A DNA stretch of 64,000 bases from Ignelater luminosus (lineage: Eukaryota > Arthropoda > Insecta > Coleoptera > Elateridae): NCBI GenBank assembly GCA_011009095.1, contig VTPC01090579.1:38015-102014 (forward strand), in the 5' to 3' direction. Under the pieces are notes generated by a model. That model saw nothing but the letters and a program-made list of their open reading frames with translations. It was not told where the DNA came from and did not search any database. A program made the position numbers and the translations under genes. Positions 26,301 to 41,300 of this stretch are shown here, piece after piece (positions within the stretch are counted from its first letter, which is position 1; each line of letters starts with the position of its first letter).

Positions 26301-29300
26301 TGGATAAGGTTAGATATCCATTGGCTGTCGCAGGCGGTGTCGGTTCTGGTGGTGGTAGCGGATGAAAAAGTGAAGAACGTCCGCAGCTGAAGTTGAACTT
26401 AACTCGCGATTTCTGGTGTTCAGTGGGTGAGCTCAGTAGCGTCCGCTAGGAGTAGACGGAGACCGTGGTAATGGGGACTTCGGGGTCATAAACCTACTTA
26501 CGCCGCGGCCCGGAACGCGTTCGCAGTATGGACACCCAGGAGAGCACGGGAAATTGTACACCCGCGCCAATAGTTGCGCCTCTCTCCTTAGGCAACGACG
26601 TACACGGGTGGAAAATTGACACCGGCTGCGGGGGGAGCCTGCGTCCACCCACAAAACGCAGAGCACCTCGGTTGGAAGACCGGCGCTACTACTGGGCCTT
26701 CGCCCCCCCCCCCCGAACGAAGGTTGCCATTAGCAGCTACAACAGGTCGCACCATCCGGGGAATGCCGGAGGGCCGGGTGCGCCTGACACGGGCCAGTGC
26801 AATGCACTGGGTAAGGAGCGGGAGGGACCACTGTCGACGTCTGCACCGAACGGACACTACGCGGAACTGCCTGGTTTTGAAAAACTGGAGGTAATATTTC
26901 GTTGATTAAAATTAGTCATAAACGGCTCTCTCGAAATCTCAGAAACATGTTGTGTGCCAATTATATCGTCAAGTTTGTCTTGTGATAAATCGCTGAAAGC
27001 AACTACAACATCTAGCGACTGCTGCCGATAGGTGCAATGAGATGAAATGGAGAATCGTAGCATTTTCCCAGCTACAAGTTATTCTGGAAGATGATACTTG
27101 ATTCAAATAATTTTTATTTCGCAGAAGCGCTGGATGTTCAACCGTACAGTTCGAATATTGTTAGATATGGTGCAGAACTCATGAAAAAGTTTCGGTTGTC
27201 ATCCATCTTGGTAAATCTGCATTACTTACAGCATCGTTTTTCATAAGGATGATACTTCCAGATTGCACAAGAAATCATGAGTTTTCTCCTCTTTGTAGAT
27301 GATATTTGTCCCATTTGTTTGGTTATTGTTTTGGGAGAGACGGAACTATATCAATATGTATTTAATTACTCAGGACTTGGTCGAGATTTTTCTGAAAAAA
27401 CCTCTTTATGTTCGGTTGGTTGAATGCAAATGTTCTAGCCAAACCAGTGTTCTCAGATTTTCTTAAAGAAAATGCATGGTTCTGTATGAATTTTAACCCT
27501 CAATCTGTTTCTGCTTTTCTATTCTTATTCCAAGTCTTACTGAGGTATTTAATTCTTAATCACCTTGCATACTCAAAAGCCAGAAATCTAACTTGTGCTG
27601 TTGTAAGACCGCAGTGAACCTCTGAAGCTTTTTGCATGTAGTCCTTTAACCGCCTAATCGTCACTTATTGATACTTGATACTCATATTTTGAGGCTGCTA
27701 ATGGAAATACAATTTGTTTCTCAAAATGTCCTTCGCTGTTTTTCGTATCTTTCTCTGGAGTAGTGCTTTCCTTTTGGAAAAACTCCACCCTTCTCTACAA
27801 TATTGAGGAAGCTTCTTACATCTAATAAACATTTAGGAATTTCGCAAAGGGATAATTTGGAGTAAGGAAGCAGTTGCCGTGATAACCAATACTTTTAGGA
27901 AGTCTCATAGTCCTGAAAAAAGTTAAGAGTAAACCCAATATAAACCCTACTTCAAGTCGAGATTTTACGTTTACTTTTTAAATGCCCCAGACTTCTGGTT
28001 CATCGGTTCTCAGACTTTTATATCGACTTGAGGGACAGCAAATGTGGTAACAAAAGACGATAAAAAGTGTATTGAAAAAATATTGACGTCATGAAGAGAA
28101 CAGAGACAGAAAATGCCAATAAAATAAAGATGACTATTGCAATCAATGGAAGAAAAATAACACAATGATATGGTAAAAACATACCATAGTAGAAAAACGC
28201 AAAACAAGAAAATTAGTCGGGAACGTAACAAAGAATTGAATCGAAATTATTTAAAAGAAAGACGTGTAAAGATAATGATATTTCACTTTTATGAACAACC
28301 ATTCAAAGAAATTTCGTAACTGGTACTACATATTCCAAGGTCTGTAAAAACACTTTGCGAAAATTAAAAAAAGTAATTATCGTTCTGAGAATCTTCTAAA
28401 AAAATTTTAATTTTGTTAATTCATCTTTACTAGCAATTCGATCTTTTAATGTTAGGCTCACATCCTCGATGACACAGAAACTTTACAATTCTTCAAAATT
28501 GAATATTTTTATCTTTTAATGTACATCAGTCAGATAAATATCAAGCACATGAAATATAAAGTTTTTTTAAAAGTCTCTATCTAGTACAAACACTTATTTT
28601 ATATTGAGAAACTGACGTCATGCTACATAATACTATAAAGCATTTTTTGGAAAGATTGTTGTGACGAGAATGTCACACCACTACTTTTCTATTTGTTAGA
28701 ACAGGCTTATCAAACATAAAAAAGAGACTACAATCAGATCACGATCTAAGTTTTATTTTCCTTATAGATAACTTTACTAGTTAGTATAATGTAAGTATCC
28801 TTTTTAAGTTAACCGTGACCCAGAAACAAGATCCAGTGTCAGTTCTTTACATAACTAATTTCAAAATAAGAATAACGAATAAACAGCTTCTCGGCTCGTG
28901 CGCCATTAAAATATGCAATAAAAAAACTAACAGCAAAACAAAATGATAAAGCCGAGTGGGCGATTAAGACACTGTTTTCGCATTTTCTGTAATAGGACTA
29001 TACAATCAACACAATTAATTGTTCATTTTAATTTATGTTGATCAAAAGTATTAATTAAAGAAATTTTCCAAAAATAAATTGCGTAAATCTTAAATGAAAA
29101 CACATTAAATAAATACAAAGTGTAAAGTTAAGACCTTGACTTAAAAATTCTATTGTTATCGCTAGTTTACGAATGTTTTACCTTAAAATCAAATAATGTT
29201 AAATAGGATCATTAAAGCATTTGAAATGCTAGTTTATCAGAAATTCTTTGAGGCTAACAATAACAAATTGAGCACGCCAACGGATTAAATAAATTATGGT

Positions 29301-32300
29301 TGAAGTAATGAATGTGTTTTCTTCTTCAAAAATGATTCTGAGAATTCAAAAGGATTTTCCATGCATTTATCAATATTGTAAACTTTGTTAATTCCAAATT
29401 TTTAAAGCGCACATTTTAAAATAATTGCGTAAAGAATTCGCAATCACCAGGACATAAAGCATTATTGCTAGAGGCATCCAAATCAGTTCTAAATGCATTT
29501 AATTAACAAAACCCAATTTTTCTGATTAGATTTGTCTTTTATGATTTATATCGAACATGCCAAATTGACTGACTAGTGACTGCAACAGTACGGCAGTTAT
29601 GTCTTAATAAAACTTGATTAACTATTAATTTGTGATAAGAATAAAATAAATAGAAAGACAGTATTTGAAGGATAATTAAAATTATTCGCATCACATATTT
29701 TAAACGAGCGATACCTTCATTGTTGATTTATTATTACTTAAAATACCTACATACTTACGAGAAATTTCAATTCGAGAACTAAAGGTCGAATCTTTATGTT
29801 TTTTAACCTTTCTGTAAATTTTATTAATGCGATTTTATGTACAATCCTGTTTTTATTATATTAGTGTAACACTTTACAAACACCATTTTTAAATGTTAAG
29901 ATTGTTTTTGTACCTGTGCAATCTGAAAATAGACCACGCATAAAGAGGTTTGGAGATTTCCAATCTAACATTAAGGTGATTTCAAGATGATCATGTTTTT
30001 ATTCATACAAGTTCGCCCACCAAACACCCTTTTTTAAGCTACACAAAAATAAGATTCTCTCTAACTAGTTCTTGGTTACCCAATACCTAAAGAACACATT
30101 TTATTTTAATTATAAAACTAGACAGATTATAATAAATTAGAATTTTATTTATAAGCAACAGGGTCAGTGACAACTGCTACTGCTATTACTGCAAATTATG
30201 AAATTTCAAATACTTTGAAATAAGTTCAAGTTCATAATAAAAATTTTTTTGGGTTAGATCGACATAATAAAAGAGACTAACTTATTGTTAGATAAATAGA
30301 ATAAAAAAATTACAAAGTCCAAAAATACAAATGCCACTGGGTATTACATTCCTACAGTATACCGATCTGGTTTTTCTTTGGGATAAAGAAATACATTTAA
30401 TGTTATTATTATTTTTATTACAAAACTTTCCCTCCTCTTAAGATAACCTACGGTGGGGAATATTTCAGTTATTTCAAAATAAAACAAATGGAAATCCGTA
30501 ACAGAAAAAATCCCATCGTGATGGGGGTTTCCGTTCTGGAGATATTATGAAACGAAGTGCTGTGTTTGGTGTTGAAATCGAGAGCGAAAAAGAACAAAAG
30601 TGAATCGGATGATTTACTTTACTTATTATACCATAACCTCTTCAGTACATATTCCAAATTTCATACTCGTAGCTCGAATGGTTCTCTTTCTATGAATTCT
30701 TCTGTGTAGACTTACGTAGTTCCCCCCAAATATTTTTTGGTTTTTTATACATTGATATTTCTGTACCTTCGAGCAAGAAGGGCAGTTGTCCGAAAACTAG
30801 CTTTCTCGGTACAAGCGTTTTTTCTAGTTTTACTATATGTTACCAACTTTGTGCTGCTGTATCTCACCTATATAAGAAAATACAAATTCCCGGTTTTTAA
30901 GATTTTCTTGCTGCAAGTCATACAATAAGAAAGGATTATGCGTTTTGCAAGTACGAATAAACGTGCCCATTCATCAGGTGTAGAGATTTCCATCGTTTGT
31001 AATTTTTTCTTCTTCCGTTCTATTATTGCATGACAGGAGTCAACCTCTATATGGGTATGACCAGTATGTAAATACTTATGGCTTACGGTTTCAATAGAAG
31101 GGTGAAATTGCAATATCCACATGTACATTGAAAATAACATATAATTTCGATTATGTCCTGAACAATTGTCAGACCAGAGTGTTACTTCCTTCACTGACTT
31201 GGGCACTTCAAACAGCAACATCTGCAAACAAGAAGAAATCTTATTCCCCTCTTCCGGCTATTGTTTCATTCCATATAAAACAAGAAGTTTCTTGTGATGT
31301 TGTGTCAAAAATTGTTAAATTGACTGTCCATAATTGACGTACGTAGAAACATTTAGCACGCGTGAGTAAAGGAGTGGACAAACACTTTTGTAAATCTAGC
31401 TACTCTCCTTTTCGAACTTATCTGTTTTGTCCTTTGTTTATTATAATTTTTTAGTTTGTAGGCAATATTTGCGTTATGTAGGTGTTCCTCCTTTTGCTTG
31501 CAAATATCGGCTTCATTTTCAGTGTACGAGTTCCTTAAAACGCATTAAAGGTGAGCACGAGTGCCACTTGGATCATTGTATGGTTGTTTGAAACTCAAAT
31601 TAAACTACAAAATTACAAAATACGTGACGATACATACAAAGTTTTAGGCTCACTAGATAAATTATTTGATGTCACCTTTTGGGATGAGGCCTATATTAGA
31701 CCACCAAGAGAATCAGACTCTTTCTTTAGAGCACCAGTAATGAATTTTTCTGAAATGCTAAAAGATGTATTCATAACCATAGTTTTATAGACCTTTATGA
31801 TATTTTTTTCTGCTTCTACAGTGTACAAGTAGCTTTATTTGTCTTCTTCTTTTTTGCTAATTACTACGTGGCCTGAACCTTCGATTAGATGTTAATTGAA
31901 TACTTTGTGCAATGAATTGGCTTCTTTGTATCCAATTAGTGTTTTGAGACCAGAAGCTTTTGAATAACATCTGCCGTTGTTCTCTAATTAGCTCGAAACA
32001 TTTAAGTCTACATTGACAAGGAGGTCCCATTATTTTGTTTTACTTCGAACTTTGTTTTTGTATCCTACATATGATTCGCCTTTCAACCTTTTGCATTTCT
32101 GAATATTTTTTCCACGTTTTTGGTTTTTTCATACGCTTCCGCTTTCTGATGTTTAGGTTGCTAATTTCTGCATTTTCTGCGTCATTATTAGCATGCTCAT
32201 CTATGTCTTCTTTGTGGCTATTATTTCTCCTGTTGTTGCCTTGATTATCACTACTTTCTTCATCTTTCCTTAGCACGTAGTCTATGTCCTCACTGTTGTC

Positions 32301-35300
32301 TGTGTCAACAGCATCGTAATAATTATCTTCCTCTGCTACGTCCATTTTTGACTGTTTGCTCATCTTTGTCGGCCATTTCTTCGTGATGGTCGTAGTTCAT
32401 ATTTGTTTCTATTAAGAAATTCTCACTTTCTAAAATAAAACAAAATTAAAAATTCCAATGTACAATCTACGTACCCCCACTATAAAAAACCTTTTGCTTC
32501 CTTGCTTGGAGTAGTAATATTTTTAAAAAGATTACCATTTTGCAATTCGGTTATATCTTGCACTACTTTATCTAAATCACTTTCAATGCTTAAATCCATT
32601 TGTAAACCAATTATTGCATCATTTATCCCAGCAGTTAGTACGTCAACAAAATTCTAAAACAACTACATTTATCCCATACTTTGCAATCCCCTGACGATTG
32701 TTATTTTTAGTTTACTGATAACATAACCAATAAGAATGAAAGACTTATTTTTAATTTTGTTCGTCTTATTTCATATTATTAAGTAAAGCACTTACCAGCA
32801 ATAGCAGGCACTTCATTGTGTTGTTTTGAAAGTGCAACTCAGTATTTTACTTCTCTATTAACACTAAACACTACACTAAACAGTACTGAAAAGCCGGCTT
32901 TTTGCAAAATAGAAAAAGGGCGGGTGTCCAATACTTAAAAGGCGTAGTTCGACAGTGTATATCCATTTTAAGTAAACATGTGATTGTCCCACATACGCCC
33001 TTTTGCAGCAATCTTATACACAGCAAGACTGTGCCATTGATCTTTTTGGAACTGTTAAAAATTAAACTAGAAGAGGTAGGACACCAAGCTTTTATCCACA
33101 CATAAATGACATTGATATGGACTTCTGGCTTTCTATATCAAGATTTTAGAAAAAATGGACACCCGTCCTTTATGCTCCGTTGTGAGGATTTCTATAAAAC
33201 TTTCACCGCACTTACACTAGACGTATACGTCTATGGACTGCAACTCGACTCTATTCCATGCAGTTCTTTTTTTACCTGCGCTTCTTTTATCTGTTTTTCT
33301 TTGAAGCGTTGGTTTTTCGAACTTGAACAGCACATAATAAGGAAGTTCATTACAGATCTAATTTTTAATTACATACTAATACGTCTCTACATCTATAAGG
33401 ACGTAAAAGCATAGAAGAAGGAAAAATAATTTTTTCCACTTAAATTCCCAAAATTGATTGATTTAGCTTGCTTAGGAGCGCACCTAGGGCACGTAACATC
33501 TGTGTTTGAATTTCAGTCTTGCGCTCTTATTTTAAAAATTCAATTCAGTCGAAAACTGGAAATCATATCTATCTCTTATAGAAAATTTCTAACAATCTTT
33601 TGGATGGATGGAGTTACCATCTTTTAGGGAACTAGCTAACATTTAAATTCACTGCTGAGTTTAATTTTTCTTAATTTGAATAGTTCGATTATCTCAATTC
33701 AAAAAGAAAACTAAAGGGCCATTTCATGTCAAATCATCTAACACCCTCATGTCTCAGAATTTGTTCATATTTCTGTCCTGTGTAGACCCATATAAGTTAA
33801 GACTAAATAAATCTTTTCAAAGTTTTTAACACAAAAATGGCTTTGAGAGGCCATCTTGAAAATTTCACGATTTTCATTATAAATATTGCACAGTTTCGTG
33901 CCATGTTTTACTAAAATGCGTGTAATTTCTTTATTTGTGGACGAATTTTAATACATTTGGTGTCATATTAAAGCTACATCTCTGTACTGTATTATTAGTT
34001 GTAAAAACATAGAAAACAAAATATACAACCTCCTTTAAATTACCCATAAAATCAGCTTTCTATTATTTTTTTCTTCTAGAAATGGATTAATTATAACTTT
34101 CTAACCCCATTCTCCACCTTGTTGAAATTTTTAACATAAGTAGAGTATATTGTAGTTCTGTTATATACAAAAATTCAAGAGGGTGCTTTTTGCTGTTTTT
34201 AATTTAAGAAAAGACTGTGTTAGACTATGACATCATTGACTTTTTTTATATAAATGACATTTCACCATTTTTCCAGCACAGCTTGTAAGAGATTTAATAC
34301 TACTTACCGCTATAAATGTTTGAATCGAAAGGCACCTATAGTAAGCGTTCCAGAGGCGCGCAAAGAGAGCTCGATTAACACTTCAATCGACACTTTTTTC
34401 TGGTTGCTCAAACCAAACCCTGATATATGAATGTGTAAAGAAATGTGAAAAGCTTTATATTTTGTTACCTTCCAGATTAGAGTTAACTGATACTATTACT
34501 TCCTACTTTTTGGCCACACGTCCTCTTCCATCTCTGCCTCTGCTATTGTAATTGGCACTAGATATCAAGTCCAATGAAATTTTTTGCACTTTCATTATGT
34601 CACAGTTTAGTCAGCGTATTGCAAAGTGTATCCCAAGATGAGTTTCCTTTTCACGCCTCTGGAACGTCTATTATAGGAGCCATCGATTTGAATCTTTACA
34701 GATGTAAGTAGTTATTGACTCTCTTATCTGCTTGAACTTTTTTATATAACAAGACTGTCATACTCCACCAATGTTGAAAATCTCAACAAGGTGTTAATTG
34801 GAGTTTGGAATTTACAATTAATTCACTTCGAGAAGAAAAAGTAACAGAAAGCGGATTTTAGAGACCATTTAAAGAGAGTTATATATTTTGTTTTGTATGT
34901 TTTTAAAACTGAGAGAAGTAGCTTTAATTTGACGCCAAATTTGTTAAGATCCGTTCACAAATAAAAAGTTTGGGCATTTTGATAAAATAAGACACCAAAG
35001 GGGTGACATTCTTAATGAAAATCAGGAGATTTTCAAAATGGCCCCTTGAAATCATTTTCGCGCTAAAGATTCTGAAAGAATTAATTTAGTCCTAACTTAT
35101 ATGTATCTACACAGGACAGAAATATGAACAAATTCTGAGAAATAAAGACATGGAGATTATCACAAATCAGGTGATTTGGCGCGCAATAACTCTAGACTGT
35201 GTTTACTATAAGGCACGTGCTAGGGATTCGCAGATTTTGGGGTCTGTCAGCTAGGAAGATTATTGCCAAAATAGTATTTGTAAAAAGAACAAACCTGTAA

Positions 35301-38300
35301 CTTCATGAGTAGAGTCGCATTTACTATAATAGAAGCACGTGCGTGAGCTAAAGGTCTGTTTTTAGGTAATATTTTATTTAACCGTTTTTATTTTAAACCT
35401 CTTTCATAACTGGTCATTTTGCACTTTTACAATTAACAAAATTAGTATAAGGATGCTCTATACCAGATATATTAGACAAGAAGCAAGCATGTATAGAATA
35501 CCGAAAGTAGCAGTTAAAGATAAAAGAATCTATCAAACTGAGCACGCAGATAAGTAGTTTTAACGTTTTTAGTTTATCATTCTATGATCCTCAAACCTTT
35601 TACCAGCTTGTACACTATACCAAAAGCATTTCTCAATCAATCTCAATCGATACCTGACCCCACGATGGATTATTCTGTATTTCGATTTCGAGATTATGAA
35701 ACTTCTGGCTTTATGTTAATTGGCCTATTTCTTTGATAAAACAAATTCTCGTCTTCTGGAAAATACTAGGTTTGATCAAAAAAATTCTTATTTCTTAATC
35801 AATATTCATTATGTCCCCTTCACAGTAGTTCCCATGAGATATAACACACTTGTGGAAATGCCTCTTTCAATCTTCGAAGCACTTCTCGAACGTTTTTGAT
35901 ATGAAGTTTAACTTTTTCAGCGATTATCTTCTCAACTTTGGCAAAAACGTCCCCTTTCATGATTTTTTTCATCCTCGGGAAAACAAAGAAGTCGCGCAGT
36001 TGCATGTCCGGTGAATACGGAAGCTGAGGCATCTTAGCGTTGCACTGTCAATTGCAATTGCCATGAGTTGTTTTGTCGCAGATCGGGACGTTTCCTTCGC
36101 ATTGCTTCTTTCAAACGCCGTAGAACTTCGAGGAGATATTTTTTATTGGCCGTACGATCTGATGGCAAAAACTCGTGGTGCACTAAGTATGTCGTTGAAA
36201 TCGAAAAAACTTTGAACAGAACCTTGAGATTCGATCGAACTCGGCGTGCTTTTCTTGGTCTTGGCTCTTCCGAAAGTTTCCATTGGGACGACTGGGCCTT
36301 AGTTTCGACGTCATATTCGTATACCCATGTTTCGTCACCAGTTATGACCAGGGCTGCGATGTATCGATATTATCGGTATTAATAATATATTATGTATTTG
36401 TAACGATTTTTTGGTAATCGTTAATTTTGCTTATTAATTATTGATTTTTCTATTATTTAATTCTTTTCTTAACCACTAACCTTATGCATTACTGGTTGCA
36501 TACATACTAGGCGATTTGTAGTTAGAGTTACTTTTATTAGACCTAGCCACTTCGGCTTTGAAAAAATTTGAAATTTTTTGAGAAAAATTTTTTTCTGTTT
36601 TTTACGACGTTTTTTTAAAAAGGCTAAGGGCATGTGAATTAGTATCTTTTAAATGAAGATTAAGAAGAAAGAAAAAATTAAAGATCAGTTTTACTGGAGT
36701 CTATCACAAGAACTTACTAAGATAAAGAGTCATCAAAGCATATCTGATTGTTGTAAAACTAGACATTTGAATTTTTTAATTTTTACAGTTTTAGAAAATA
36801 AAAAGTGCCGACATCTAAATGGTGCAGTATATTTTCCCCTACAAAAACCCTGTTTCCACTTTTGCTCTAAAACAATTAGGGAAGTAAATTACATTTGGAC
36901 ATTAAAATTTACTGTTAAAATTCGTATGGTGCGTGAACTAATTCTACACCTTGTATAATAAATACTAGTTATTTTTGTTTTACAATAAAAGTATTAAAAT
37001 ATTAAATAATTAAAAATGTAATATCATTTTGTTGTATAAGCAGTACTGTATTGGAGGGTATAGGCGGGTATACATCTGATAACTATAAAAATAGAATTTA
37101 AAAATCATAATGCCTGAGAGCAACCCTTCCATGTACCCACTGAGTTGGAAGGTTCCATAAAGCTATCTTCGGGAGAGGGGACACTGGTTTTGCATACAGT
37201 TCATTTTTGATATTTTTTTAATATTTCACTACTTACCAGTTAACCTTCTTTATCATCAAATACATTCTAAAATCAGGACAGCAGTTACTAAAACACTTTC
37301 AGTTCATTCCGTTAACTAGTCGTTCAATGATGTACAAGACATTAAAAATGTAGTCTATTAAGATCGTCCATGGAGAATAAAAATCCACAACAGTACAGAA
37401 TCGTGCAGCTTCTTTAGCTTGCATGCTTTATAAAATTCTGATATTCCACTAATACAAGATAAAACTTAAAAACGAAAACAGATAACTGCCAAAAGAATTT
37501 CTTGTATTTGTACAACAGTCGAAACTTGATCTTACATAATGATTTAGTGGTTGCAGTTAATTACTTGGCAAGGTTGTTTGTATAACAACAGACAGCCGAG
37601 CCGGTGCATTTATTTGCAAGGGAAATACACAGCTGAAGCGCAAATTATATTGACATTACGTTTTACATTCGGTTCGTTCTAATTTTTAACAATTATTGAT
37701 AACAAGATCGTCATTGAATAAATCGAAGGCTTCAGGGGGACTCACAGACGCTAAATTAAGAATCGCATCGTTAGGATTTCTATTCTGTTAGGGACGTCGT
37801 CTGTTTGGTCGTCCCAATTATTATCTATTGAACAAGCTTTTCTTTAAAAACGAATATAAAATTATAAAGCACAGCACATTTATTTGGAAAACCAAATTAC
37901 ACTGGATCGCGTTTTTTCGTTACAAAAACTTTCAATGAAATTATGTAATGCTACCATTAATTAAATAAAATTAATAAAATGCAAGAAATATTTGCGATAA
38001 AAAGGTTCAAATAAAACTATTATATGATGAACGACCTTGATTACTAATTATTAATACCACCAATCCTAAAAATGCAAACATCTGGTGTACGTCAGTTAAA
38101 ATAATGTATACTTAAATTAACTAATTAATATTTATTGATGCGCTAGTTTAAATATTTGTTTACCAGTAATAATAAGTATAAAATTACACAATTTATTATT
38201 TTTTTCATGCTTAACATCCTCGTGATAATTTCTGCAAATTAAACTTCAAAACTCAATCCTATTTTTGCTGAAAAAAAACATCACTTAAAGTTAAACTAAT

Positions 38301-41300
38301 ACGGCAACAAACATGTAAATTAATTGATCGTTAACATTTGGTGTAATTGGTGGAGGACATCATGTGATCGCTTAACTAAAGGGAATTATAAATTTTCCTA
38401 AGCTTATTTACTTTTTTACATAATATATTTTTATTACTATTTATAGCCTCAATTAAACTTTTATTTTTTAGCATCGAAGAGAATGCCAGAGCGATTATAG
38501 AAGAACAAAAACAAGATGAACAATTCAGCGAGATAATTGTTAGTTGTCGATCACTTAGCTATTATGAAGGAAAGAAATTCAAAACGTTAATACCTCAAGT
38601 AAGTATAAATATTCGTTTCAGTATTGACCCAACAGTTATCTTCATTTAAAAGAAATTTGCATTGAGGGTTTTGTCCAAATTTTGTTGGCAAAGAAAAATA
38701 TTTTCAACTTATTAGATCACAAAGACACAAAACGTTTGCCTCATTATGCTTATAATATTGCAAACAGTGAAATTATCAAGCTCAATATAATGACATTCAG
38801 CGTTTACAGTCTATTTCCAATTCTTTGTTCAAATTTCAAAACTGGTAGTGAGCAATTAAGCAAACATTTCTGACACGATTGTTGTATTGAATTCTTATAT
38901 TGCAAAGCATTATTGTTTTTTTTTCGAGCTTTATTCTTTACAACTTGATAACTGGAAGATATCAAAGAAAGAAGAAAGAAAAAGTCAAAGAAGAAGAAAC
39001 CTCTCTCTCTCTCTCTCTCTCTCTCTCAAAAAAATGGCCATTTCGATCTCAAGAAAAAGTCAGAGAAATAACTGGAATAAACAACCAAGAAAAGAAGCTA
39101 AAATAAACAACGAAAAGAAGCATACTGCTGGGTAAAACTGACAAAATTACTTCAAACACCAAAGAGAAACCAGAGCAATAGAAAGAATACATTGAGGAGT
39201 TATCCAGTAAACGAAATTTCAGATAGAGAAATAAGAAAAAGTGTTACATGCCATCGGACTAGCAAAAAACAAGACGTCTATTCCAGACCAAATATCGACT
39301 GAAATAATGAAATTAGTTAAAGAAAAACAATTATAGAAGTCTAAGACTTACATTATAAACTTAGTATGCAATGCAGGAGTTATTCCTAGAGAGTGGCTAC
39401 GTTCTACATTTGCCGCACTACTAAAAAAGGTTAACTCAAAGGAATAAAGTCTAATAAGTGATGAGCCACATACTTAAACTATTTTTCAGGATAACATACC
39501 AACGAATCTTTAAGAAATTGGAACAAAATATTAGCAAAACACAATTTGGATTCAGAACTGCCTTAGGAATGAGAGAAGCTGCTTACATTTATCGTATTAA
39601 TACAAAACTAGTATTTACTGGTTTTCTGGACTATAATATTCATTCAACTGCTCAAAAAAGGAAAAACTTAGATTATATGAAAGACATCAGAATTATTAAT
39701 TGCTTATATCTCAAATCAGACTGCGGTTGCAATAGAATAGAAAGAATTGTCAGAGGAAACTGAAATACGGCGAGGAATTTATTCAAGAATTACTAGGAGA
39801 AGCAACAGCAAGTATAATAGCGAATGCAAGGTCAATTAACAGCCTATGGTATCTACACTTCTGCAGCGATTGACTTACCGGATGATGGAAATGTCAGAAA
39901 AACCAAACTTGTGGTAATTCCAAAGGCTCAAAGACGAGAACAAGCAAAACCGATGACTCATAGAACAGAAGAACAGAGAGAAAAGGAAATTGCAAACTAT
40001 ATTGAAATTAGAAAACTGCAAAATGACAAATGAAAACTACAACCTACTGTAAGTGATTATCCGAGAGAATATACAAAGAAAAAGAAATCAAGATAGAAAA
40101 CGCATATTTTGGTTAAACAACTTAAGAGCATGGTTTAACTGCAGTTTGACCAATCTAATTAGAGTATCAAAGGTTAGGGTCACCATGATGATTACCAACC
40201 TTCTTAGAGAAGAATCATACTTGTCACTGACAAATCATCGATTTTGCTTCGTTCATCTGATACAAAATGGGTCTCACTTTATGAATGAATTAAGAAAACC
40301 AAAACGAAACAACTGTAACAAAAGAACTTTTAAAGCCATGCTGATTCAACAAAGAAGTGATTTAGCACTTGGTTGTTTAGAGAAACCTGTACGAAAGGTT
40401 AATGAAAAGAGCAAAAACATTTTCTCAGAACGTGCTTTAAAGTTAATTGAGCAAATACAAGCAAAGGATAATGTAGAACTTAATAAACTAGCAAAACTAC
40501 CAGAAGGCAAAGAAAAACGTAGAGGGCCAAAATCGAAGAAAATATAGGTAAACGAGATTTACAACACAGATGTAGAGACAAAGACAACGTAAATACAGCA
40601 ACCAAAGCTTAGGAAACAAAAAAAAACAATATTCATTATACAGCCACAACGAAATTGTAGACAGGCACAAGGGGATACATTTGGACCTGCACATGACCGA
40701 ACTTTTCGTGCGCATATTTATATCGGAAACATTGCACTTCTAAGGATTACGTTTGGCAAAGAGAGCACTGATTGCACTGTGTGCAAATTTCAGAGAATGT
40801 TACAAGGTGTTGGCGTGCTAGCAATTAAATCCTTTGTAAATAGTTTTCTGCTCAATTTATTTTTCTAGCTGCAACAGTAACGAGTCTGATGTACTAGAAA
40901 GTTCGACGAAAAATGCGAAAAATATGACTCAAACGTGTTTTATTTACTTTTTGGCGCCTTCATTATAAAACTTGCATCCCAAGTCTTGAATCTTGAACTT
41001 ATCGCGTAGATTGTAGAGGAACTTGGAACCAAGTGGTCAACTTAAGTACGGAATCATGAAGAAGGGTTTTTACAATGTCCGCTAGTCTAAATTCACAGTT
41101 TTTCTAACAGTAATAACCGAGAAATTGTAAAGCATCTGATTTAGTGCAATATTACCGTGCAGAATCTTTTTTAATCCATAATGATATTGTAAAGAGTAAT
41201 ATTATGTTGCCTTCACTGAAATAAAATCGTGTGATTTTGCGAAAGTTAAATTGATCGAACATTGGAGCAAAACCTCTAATAAGTGCTATTTCATAAAAAT

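Noticed and set aside
32830..32848. MKCLLLL as the signal peptide of a small secreted protein
   Set aside because: The downstream exons lead into the S-D-N-C family N-terminal region, so a start within that gene is more likely than a separate secreted protein.
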